From Candidatus Krumholzibacteriia bacterium (GTDB lineage Bacteria; Krumholzibacteriota; Krumholzibacteriia; LZORAL124-64-63): a stretch of 7,059 nucleotides of DNA. The stretch is taken from positions 1 through 7,059 of the forward strand of contig JACZKN010000110.1 in assembly GCA_014859985.1 (NCBI GenBank), read 5' to 3'. Below are positions 1 through 4,613 of the stretch, in pieces. Position 1 is the stretch's first letter. Each line of letters starts with the position of its first letter. Below the pieces are notes generated by a model. The model saw nothing but the letters and a program-made list of their open reading frames with translations. It did not search any database and was not told the origin of the DNA. The position numbers and the translations under genes were made by a program.

Positions 1-183
1 GGTGCGGTCGGCCAGCTTCGCCGCCAGGGCCGGCGTGCCGCCCCCCAGGAAGTGGGCGCCCCGGTAGCAGGCCTGGGCCAGGGCGTGGTCGCCGGCCTCG
101 CGCCAGGCGTCGCCCAGGGCCTCGTGGGCGGCCGGGTCCAGGGGGCGGGCCTTGACGGCGTCGAGGGCTTCCTGCAGCGGCAT
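1..183 (-). CDS. TPR-like small protein, N-terminal part (cut by window edge)
   Basis: Sixty-one codons are visible, starting at the ATG on the minus strand (complement of 181-183) and running off the left edge without a stop. The peptide begins MPLQEALDAVKARPLDPAAH. The next stretch, about residues 16-48 (AAHEALGDAWREAGDHALAQ and on through CYRGAHFL), has the spacing of a tetratricopeptide repeat: L-G-x-A-W, then G-D, then A-x-x-C-Y-R-x-A. TPRs are helical protein-interaction repeats, so a scaffold or adaptor role is possible, but one repeat does not set a function. A GGAAGG ribosome binding site lies at 191-196, seven bases before the ATG. The gene follows the dihydroorotase stop by 19 bases of spacer (184-202), so the two are probably co-transcribed. 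GC content and codon use match the neighbours. The call of a real gene is good; its function is unknown. Confidence 0.72.
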   Translation of the reverse strand, partial: MPLQEALDAVKARPLDPAAHEALGDAWREAGDHALAQACYRGAHFLGGGTPALAAKLADRT

Positions 184-202
184 GGGTGTCCCTTCCGCGG
201 GG

Positions 203-1558
203 TCAGGCCCGCGCCGGGGTGAAGGCCAGCCGTTGCCCCCGGCAAGCGGGACCGATCCGCCCGTCGCGCCAGGCGACCTGGCCCGACACGATGGTGGTGT
301 CCACCGTCGCCGGAAAGGTGACGCCGGCCAGCGGCGTCCAGCCGCACTTCGAGAGCACCAGGTCGTCGCGCGCGGTCAGCGGCCGCTGCGGGTCCAGCAG
401 CACCAGGTCCGCCCACCAGCCCTCCCGCACGAAGCCGCGCTCGGCGACCCCGAAGACCCGCGCCGGGTTGTGGCAGGCCTTCTCCACCAGCTCGGGCAAA
501 GTCAGCACGCCCTCGGCGCAGAGGGCGTAGAGCGCCGGAAGCAGGAACTGCACCAGGGGCAGCCCGCTGGGGCAGCCGAAGTAGGGGCTGGCCTTCTCCT
601 GCCGGGTATGGGGGGCGTGGTCGGTGGCGATGACGTCCAGGCGTCCGTCGCGCAGGGCCGCGCGCAGGGCCGTCCGGTCGTCGGCCGACTTGATGGCGGG
701 ATTGCACTTGATCAGCCCGCCCAGGCGGCCGTAGTCGGCGTCGCTGAACCACAGGTGGTGGACGCAGACCTCGGCCGTGATGCGCTTGCCGTCCACCGGA
801 CCGGGGCTGAAGAGGTCCAGCTCCTGGGCGGTGCTCAGGTGCAGCACGTGCAGGCGCGTGCCGTGCTCCCCGGCCAGCTCCACCGCCAGCTGCGAGGACT
901 TCAGGCAGGCCTCGCGGCTGCGGATCACCGGGTGCTGGTCCATCGGCACGTCGTCCCCGTGGCGGGCCCGCCAGATGCGTTCGTTGGCGCGGATGGTGGG
1001 GTCGTCCTCGCAGTGGACGGCCACCAGGCCCGGCGCGTCGCGGAAGATGCCCGCCAGCACGTCCGGCTGATCGACCAGCATGTTCCCGGTGGAGCTGCCC
1101 ATGAACACCTTCACGCCGCAGGCGGCGCCCGGCCGCAGGCGGCGGATCCGGTCGAGGTTGTCGTTGGCCGCGCCCAGGTAGAAGGCGTAGTTGGCCACGG
1201 ACGCGGCCGCGGCCAGGGCGCAACGCTCCTCCAGCAGCTCGGCCGTCAGGGTCGCCGGGTTCACGTTGGGCATGTCCATGAAGCTGGTCACGCCGCCCGC
1301 CACGGCCGCCCGCGATTCGCTGGCGAGGTCGGCCTTGTGGGTCAGGCCGGGCTCGCGGAAGTGCACCTGGTCGTCGATCAATCCCGGCAGGAGGTACTTG
1401 CCCTGCGCCTCGATCACCAGGTCCGCCCGCCGGGAGGAGAGGTCGCCGCCGATCGCGGCGATGCGGCCGCCGGTGACCAGCACGTCGGCCTCGGTGACCT
1501 GGCCCTCGTTGACCAGGCGGGCGCCGACAATCAGCAGGCTGGGGGCGGTGTCGGCCAT
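203..1558 (-). CDS. pyrC: Dihydroorotase (amidohydrolase family, Bacteroidetes-like type)
   Basis: Cytoplasmic metal-dependent hydrolase predicted to interconvert N-carbamoyl-L-aspartate and dihydroorotate, step three of de novo pyrimidine synthesis. The chosen start gives 451 residues (MADTAPSLLIVGARLVNEGQ), a normal length for the class I family. It has a GGGAG site (1565-1569) six bases upstream; a 44-residue extension to 1690 would run through the promoter and lacks family similarity. Visible signatures: the N-terminal strand domain; DDQVHFREPGLTHK at 62-75 with metal ligand H66 and substrate arginine R68; the carboxylated-lysine candidate K150 in GVKVFMGSSTGNM; metal-site H182 (VHCEDD) and H240 (LHVLHLST); catalytic D313 (ATDHAPH); and C-terminal WADLVLLDP. 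Oddity: the first histidine of the usual HxH pair is Q64. Allantoinase or hydantoinase are relatives, but FREPG and CNPAIK favour dihydroorotase. The TPR gene follows it in the same operon. Confidence 0.9.
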   Translation of the reverse strand: MADTAPSLLIVGARLVNEGQVTEADVLVTGGRIAAIGGDLSSRRADLVIEAQGKYLLPGLIDDQVHFREPGLTHKADLASESRAAVAGGVTSFMDMPNVNPATLTAELLEERCALAAAASVANYAFYLGAANDNLDRIRRLRPGAACGVKVFMGSSTGNMLVDQPDVLAGIFRDAPGLVAVHCEDDPTIRANERIWRARHGDDVPMDQHPVIRSREACLKSSQLAVELAGEHGTRLHVLHLSTAQELDLFSPGPVDGKRITAEVCVHHLWFSDADYGRLGGLIKCNPAIKSADDRTALRAALRDGRLDVIATDHAPHTRQEKASPYFGCPSGLPLVQFLLPALYALCAEGVLTLPELVEKACHNPARVFGVAERGFVREGWWADLVLLDPQRPLTARDDLVLSKCGWTPLAGVTFPATVDTTIVSGQVAWRDGRIGPACRGQRLAFTPARA

Positions 1559-1578
1559 GGCGGGCTCCCGGGGCGAAA

Positions 1579-1609
1579 GGTGGCGGACCGGCCGCCATGG
1601 TACGCCACC
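1579..1609 (-). repeat. Inverted repeat in dihydroorotase leader (proximal)
   Basis: GGTGGCG at 1579-1585 and CGCCACC at 1603-1609 are perfect 7-base arms around a 17-base loop. In the minus-strand transcript the structure sits just before the GGGAG ribosome binding site at 1565-1569. It could form a leader hairpin that affects translation, but in such GC-rich DNA a chance repeat is possible. Confidence 0.4.
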
Positions 1610-1626
1610 GCAGGCGGCGGGGCCAG

Positions 1627-1661
1627 CCCGGGTCGCCGGCCCCCCGGGACCCGGGTTTTCT
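1627..1661. repeat. GC-rich inverted repeat with T-run (terminator-like, distal leader)
   Basis: CCCGGGTC (1627-1634) pairs perfectly with GACCCGGG (1648-1655) across a 13-base loop. On the plus strand it is followed by TTTTCT, the look of an intrinsic terminator. No plus-strand gene lies upstream, so it could only stop antisense read-through. On the minus strand the same arms would form a hairpin near the very 5' end of the dihydroorotase mRNA. An internal CCCGGG-A-CCCGGG palindrome (1643-1655) is an alternative fold. Confidence 0.4.
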
Positions 1662-1690
1662 GATATGCGACATTCAGAATGGTGATACAA
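1662..1690 (-). promoter_or_regulatory. Weak candidate promoter for dihydroorotase operon
   Basis: Reading the minus strand, TTGTAT (1690-1685) matches four of six -35 bases. A 17-base spacer leads to CATATC (1667-1662), a poor -10; TATCAG two bases further on is an alternative. The match is weak. The main argument is that the AT-rich island is the only promoter-like stretch upstream of the dihydroorotase start at 1558. Confidence 0.25.
1671..1681. promoter_or_regulatory. Palindrome CATTCAGAATG, candidate operator
   Basis: CATTC-A-GAATG is a perfect 11-base palindrome with a one-base centre. It lies in the AT-rich island between the divergent genes, two bases before the extended -10 element of the plus-strand gene, where a bound protein would block or aid polymerase. 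Short palindromes occur by chance, and I know no regulator with exactly this site. Confidence 0.3.
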
Positions 1691-1691
1691 T
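1683..1691 (+). promoter_or_regulatory. Extended -10 promoter for the secreted-protein gene
   Basis: TGATACAAT fits the extended -10 pattern TGnTATAAT with one mismatch in the hexamer (TACAAT). No good -35 lies at the right distance, which extended -10 promoters tolerate. Transcription would start near 1698, giving a leader of about 40 bases. The surrounding island (1656-1695) is markedly AT-rich against its GC-rich flanks. Confidence 0.5.
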
Positions 1692-1727
1692 CGATGTGCT
1701 TACGGGCCGCGCCTCCGACCGCTGCAA

Positions 1728-1733
1728 AAGGAG
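1728..1733 (+). promoter_or_regulatory. Ribosome binding site AAGGAG fixing the 1740 start
   Basis: AAGGAG lies six bases before the ATG at 1740, which is followed at once by a signal peptide. The agreement of the two fixes the start. Confidence 0.8.
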
Positions 1734-1739
1734 ACCGCC

Positions 1740-3542
1740 ATGACCGTCCGCCGCATCGTGGCCACCCTGGTCTGCTGCCTGGCCGTCTGCATCCGGGTGT
1801 CCGCCGCCCCGGCCTGGGACAACACCCCCGCCGTCGCCGTCTACGTCACGCCCTATACCATGAGCTGGGTCGGTGACGAGGCGGAGACTCCCGAGTCGCC
1901 CCTGCTCGCCGAGGCCGGCGCCGCCAGCGGTCCGAACACCGCCTGGGGCCGGGCCGTGCCGGGGGACCTGAAAGTCACCACGGCCATCGTGGGCGGCGCC
2001 GACCCCTGGAGCATGTCCCACGCCGTGGCCCGTTTCGCCGACCACTTCCACCTGACCAACACCGCCATGGGCCAGGACGCGCAGGGGACCTTCTACTTCC
2101 GCTTCTTCCTGACCGGCACCATGCGGATCCTGGCCAGCGACTGGCAATCCGGCGCGACGGTGGCGGTGGGGGCCAACGTCTGGAACCAGCAGTACGTGGG
2201 CATGCTCAACTTCTACCGCGTCGGCGAAACCCCCACCCTCTACGGGCTCAGCGGCGACGGGGGCTCGTTCCCCGAGAACAACCTGTTCGCCAATCCCGAC
2301 GGCAGCATGAAGGTCTACGCCACGGACACGACGCCCACCGACGGATTCTACGAGGTGCGGGTCAACATCCCGGTGGCTTTCGTCTTCCACGACTTCCCCA
2401 TCAACCGCGCTCCCGGCCTGAACGACTGGCTGAACTGGCTGCAGATCGAACTGTCCCTGGCCTCCTTCAGGAACGCGAACTGCGATTTCTCGTCCACCTT
2501 CGCCTTCGCCCCGCAGAATCCCATCGTGCCCGACCCCGAGGACGCCACCCTGCCGGCGGTCGGCTGGCAGTTCGGCGCGGCGTCCGCGGAGATCGCCCTG
2601 CCCGCGGTGACCACCGTGGCCACCAGCACGGGCACCGGCGAGGCGGCGGTGGTCCCGGACCGCGGCGTGATGAGCAACCTGACCGCCCTGGGCCTGGAGG
2701 ACTTCCCGGCCGGCCTGTCCGGGGGCAACTTCGCCCACGGCTGGTTCGGCCTGGACCTGGCGGGGGTCGACGCCGGCGGCATGGTGGTCCTGGGCTTCAC
2801 CCTGCCCGGCGCCATGGCCGAGGGCGCGGCCTGGTGCTACCACGACGGCGCCGCGTGGCAGACCCTGCCGCTGCTGGACGACGACCAGGACGGGTTCCTG
2901 GTGCTGGTGGTGACGGACAACGGACCCGGGGACCTGGATCCGGACCCCGGGCTGCTGACGGTGCGCGGGGGCATCACCGACGCTGCGCCCACGCCGGCCC
3001 TGCTGGCCGACTTCACCGCGGCCTGGAGGGGGGGGGGCGTCGATCTCGGCTGGCGGGCTCTCGGGGTCGATCCTGCGCGCCTGGTCCTGACCGCCCGGCT
3101 GGGCGGCCGGACCTGGCCGGTGCCGCTGCTGGCCGACGGCCGCGGCAACTTCACCGCCCGCGACCTTGACGCCGGGCTGCAGGCCGGCGGCACGGTGCGC
3201 TACGAGCTGGCCCTGGACGGGGTGCTGATCGGCAGCCGTACGGTGGAGCTGGCGGTGCCGGCTGCGCCGGCCGAACTCACGGGGATCGTCCCCAACCCGT
3301 GCAACCCCCGGACCGTGGTCGCCTTCACGGTGGCCCGGGACCTGGACCTGGACCTGGCCGTCTTCGACCTGGCGGGTCGCCGGGTGGCCACGCTGGCCGC
3401 AGGGCACCGGGAGGCGGGAGGCCACACCGTGGCCTGGGACGGCACCGACGCGGCCGGCCGGACCCTGCCTTCGGGCACGTACGTGGTCCGCCTGGCGACC
3501 GCCCTGGGGGTGCAGGCCCGCAAGCTGTCGCTGGTGCGCTGA
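1740..3542 (+). CDS. Secreted multidomain protein with C-terminal FlgD-like Ig domain
   Basis: A 600-residue exported protein of unknown specific role. Residues 1-25 form a signal peptide: basic TVRR, a hydrophobic core with paired cysteines, and a cleavage region around VSAAPA. Residues about 26-290 are an unrecognised aromatic-rich beta-type domain (for example GTFYFRFFLTGTMRI at 116-130). Residues about 305-410 resemble the choice-of-anchor U type of beta domain: G-W-F-G-L-D-L-A-G-V, then a G-F-T-L-P strand, then W-x-Y...W, then a V-T-D-N-G-P-G-D-L-D turn. A further Ig-like segment fills about 420-505. Residues 514-600 are a FlgD-like Ig domain: IVPNPCNPRTVVAF, VFDLAGRRVATL, HTVAWDGTDAAGR, LPSGTYVVRL. 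In FCB-type bacteria such domains end many secreted proteins and may serve in sorting or surface attachment, which I infer here. A ten-G run interrupts codons 430-433. It converges on the next gene with a 10-base gap. Confidence 0.82.
   Translation: MTVRRIVATLVCCLAVCIRVSAAPAWDNTPAVAVYVTPYTMSWVGDEAETPESPLLAEAGAASGPNTAWGRAVPGDLKVTTAIVGGADPWSMSHAVARFADHFHLTNTAMGQDAQGTFYFRFFLTGTMRILASDWQSGATVAVGANVWNQQYVGMLNFYRVGETPTLYGLSGDGGSFPENNLFANPDGSMKVYATDTTPTDGFYEVRVNIPVAFVFHDFPINRAPGLNDWLNWLQIELSLASFRNANCDFSSTFAFAPQNPIVPDPEDATLPAVGWQFGAASAEIALPAVTTVATSTGTGEAAVVPDRGVMSNLTALGLEDFPAGLSGGNFAHGWFGLDLAGVDAGGMVVLGFTLPGAMAEGAAWCYHDGAAWQTLPLLDDDQDGFLVLVVTDNGPGDLDPDPGLLTVRGGITDAAPTPALLADFTAAWRGGGVDLGWRALGVDPARLVLTARLGGRTWPVPLLADGRGNFTARDLDAGLQAGGTVRYELALDGVLIGSRTVELAVPAAPAELTGIVPNPCNPRTVVAFTVARDLDLDLAVFDLAGRRVATLAAGHREAGGHTVAWDGTDAAGRTLPSGTYVVRLATALGVQARKLSLVR
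3028..3037 (+). repeat. Poly-G tract (10 G) inside a coding region
   Basis: Ten consecutive G residues encode the end of R430 and G431-G433 of the secreted protein. Slippage by one base would change the frame. With one G added, translation would stop at the TGA at 3167-3169 and lose the last Ig-like and FlgD-like domains. It is the longest homopolymer in the window and also a likely place for a sequencing error. Confidence 0.85.
3339..3356 (+). repeat. Tandem hexamer GACCTG x3
   Basis: Three perfect copies of GACCTG encode Asp-Leu three times (residues 534-539), in the strand before VFDLAGRR of the FlgD-like domain. Copy changes would keep the frame. The alternating D-L fits a beta strand, so this may be ordinary codon reuse. 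Confidence 0.6.
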
Positions 3543-3552
3543 GGGCCGCGGC

Positions 3553-4377
3553 CTACTCGGGCGGTGTGTCGTAGCCCGCCCACACGGCCGGACGCCGGTC
3601 CGGCGGCGGATCGCTCCACCGCCGGACCAGGCCGGCCATGGCCCGGGCCAGGGGCCGCCCGTGGGGCGCGATGGTGCCGGCGCGGAAATCCATCTCGCCG
3701 AAGATGAAGCGCCCGTCGCGGCCGATGCTGTTGGCCACGCCCAGCAATCGGCCCTCGCCCCGGGCGGCGGCGAAGCCCACGGTCGCCGAATCGTCGAGCT
3801 TGTCGCCCAGCAGCGAGTCCAGCCAGCCGTCCACGTCCAGGACGGTCCAGCCCGAGACGATCGCGAAGACCACCAGGCCCTCGACCCGGGCGCGCCGGGC
3901 CTCCTGGCGGCCGCGGACCAGGACCTCGCGCTCACCCACCCGCCATTCCTGCGCCACCAGGGGGCTGCCGAAGCTCAGCTTGCCCGGGCGGTAGCCCAGG
4001 ATGCTGTAGGGCATGGGCATGTCCAGCCGGGGGGCGTCCAGCTCGATGACCACGCGGCGGTCGCAGACCAGGCCCTCCCGCTCGATCCGCGCCGAGTCCG
4101 GCAACGCCTCGCGCCGCAGCGATACCAGCTTGGCCAAAGGGAAGACCGACGGATGGTCCCAGCCGGCGGCGAAGGCCTGCACGTCGTCGGCCGCCCAGGT
4201 GCCCAGGCTGTCGGCCTCCACCAGGGCCAGGACCCAGGCGAAGACCGGCTCCTTGACCTGGGCGCGCAGGTAGGCTTCGCCCGGCACCAGGCCCAGGGGA
4301 TCGGCTGCGGCCGTCGCCGCGCCGGCCAGGACCGAAACGGCGACCAGCGGCAGCAGGGCGGCGGTCAGGCGGGCCAT
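3553..4377 (-). CDS. Exported protein of unknown function
   Basis: I do not recognise the family. The chosen ATG (complement of 4375-4377) gives 274 residues. It has a GGAGG site at 4384-4388, six bases upstream, and begins directly with a signal peptide: MARLTAALLPLVAVSVLAGA followed by ATAAA, cleavage likely before D26. An upstream in-frame start at 4461 would put 28 poorly structured residues before the signal peptide and is less likely. The mature part is mixed alpha/beta with no transmembrane segment. It has one cysteine (C105) and conserved-looking stretches: WDHPSVFPLAKLVSLRRE (73-90), PYSILGYRPGKLSFGSPLV (123-141), and an amphipathic stretch around VDGWLDSLLGDKLDD (182-196). I see no catalytic motif and no lipobox. 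It is probably periplasmic or secreted. It converges with the 600-residue secreted protein and diverges from the aminomutase operon across a 236-base gap. Confidence 0.75.
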   Translation of the reverse strand: MARLTAALLPLVAVSVLAGAATAAADPLGLVPGEAYLRAQVKEPVFAWVLALVEADSLGTWAADDVQAFAAGWDHPSVFPLAKLVSLRREALPDSARIEREGLVCDRRVVIELDAPRLDMPMPYSILGYRPGKLSFGSPLVAQEWRVGEREVLVRGRQEARRARVEGLVVFAIVSGWTVLDVDGWLDSLLGDKLDDSATVGFAAARGEGRLLGVANSIGRDGRFIFGEMDFRAGTIAPHGRPLARAMAGLVRRWSDPPPDRRPAVWAGYDTPPE

Positions 4378-4388
4378 CGGCAGCCTCC

Positions 4389-4412
4389 GGGTCGGGTCGG
4401 GGGGATCCGGGG
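4389..4412 (+). other. Potential G-quadruplex motif upstream of exported protein gene
   Basis: Four G-tracts occur in 24 bases: GGG (4389-4391), GGG (4394-4396), six G (4399-4404) and GGGG (4409-4412), with loops of 2, 2 and 4 bases. This fits the standard G-quadruplex pattern. The G-rich strand is the template strand for the minus-strand gene, directly upstream of its ribosome binding site, so it could stall polymerase. Chance occurrence is plausible at this GC content. Confidence 0.4.
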
Positions 4413-4490
4413 CAAGATAGGCCGCCGGCCGACGGCGGGCCAGCGCGACGGCCGCCGCCAAAAAAAATGACCGCTCAAGCCCGGATCGCG

Positions 4491-4496
4491 ATTATC
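4491..4496 (-). promoter_or_regulatory. Candidate -10 (GATAAT) for exported protein gene
   Basis: On the minus strand GATAAT matches five of six -10 bases. The expected -35 position (about 4514-4519, TCCATG) is poor. It sits four bases from the plus-strand -35, so the two promoters would overlap and compete. The leader would be about 105 bases and include a T8 run (4460-4467). Confidence 0.3.
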
Positions 4497-4499
4497 CGA

Positions 4500-4530
4500 T
4501 TGACATGCCGGCGCATGGACGTACTTTAAC
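4500..4530 (+). promoter_or_regulatory. kamA: Sigma-70-type promoter for aminomutase/ATP-grasp operon
   Basis: A perfect TTGACA -35 (4500-4505) is followed by TACTTT (4522-4527) after 16 bases, or TTTAAC (4525-4530) after 19 bases. Both -10 options are imperfect, so the promoter may be weak or activator-dependent. Transcription would start near 4534-4537, leaving a leader of roughly 80 bases before the GTG at 4614. The region is the only AT-richer stretch upstream of the operon. Confidence 0.55.
4504..4517. promoter_or_regulatory. Inverted repeat CATGC-CGGC-GCATG in promoter spacer, candidate operator
   Basis: Perfect 5-base arms around a 4-base centre start within the -35 hexamer and fill most of the spacer up to the -10. 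A repressor or MerR-type activator site is commonly placed here. The protein that would bind is unknown, and none is encoded in the window. Confidence 0.35.
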
Positions 4531-4570
4531 CCGCACTCGCAGGAGCCACGTCAGGGAATCATCCCGGGCG

Positions 4571-4594
4571 GGCCCGGTGCGGGCACCCTCGGCC
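4571..4594 (+). other. Hairpin in operon leader
   Basis: GGCC (4571-4574) and GGTGC (4576-4580) can pair with GCACC (4583-4587) and GGCC (4591-4594), forming a bulged stem that ends seven bases before the ribosome binding site. No T-run follows, so it is not a terminator. It is too short to be a lysine riboswitch. It may only be a product of high GC content. Confidence 0.3.
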
Positions 4595-4600
4595 TCAATG

Positions 4601-4608
4601 AAGGAGGT
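4601..4608 (+). promoter_or_regulatory. Strong ribosome binding site AAGGAGGT for GTG start
   Basis: This eight-base match to the 16S anti-Shine-Dalgarno lies five bases before the GTG at 4614. An in-frame TGA at 4599-4601 rules out any earlier start, so the GTG is well fixed. Confidence 0.85.
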
Positions 4609-4613
4609 CGCTA

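Noticed and set aside
152..1663. Long plus-strand open frame opposite dihydroorotase
   Set aside because: Low-complexity A/G/R/V/H-rich peptide in exact antisense to a gene with clear amidohydrolase motifs.
1559..1690. 44-residue N-terminal extension of dihydroorotase
   Set aside because: It runs through the likely promoter and leader hairpins, has no family similarity, and the ATG at 1558 has a GGGAG site at correct spacing.
3543..3553. GGCCGCGGCC palindrome between the convergent stop codons as a bidirectional terminator
   Set aside because: Only a 10-base palindrome without loop or T-runs on either side; not a convincing terminator.
1674..3935. Very long open frame on the minus strand opposite the secreted-protein gene
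   Set aside because: Its translation is rich in G, R, H, V and Q with no domain or signal sequence, and it crosses two well-supported genes. The opposite strand has a ribosome binding site, signal peptide and recognisable Ig domains. Long shadow frames are expected at this GC content.
4534..4613. Lysine riboswitch before the aminomutase gene
   Set aside because: The leader is only about 80 bases, far too short for the lysine riboswitch, and shows just one small hairpin.
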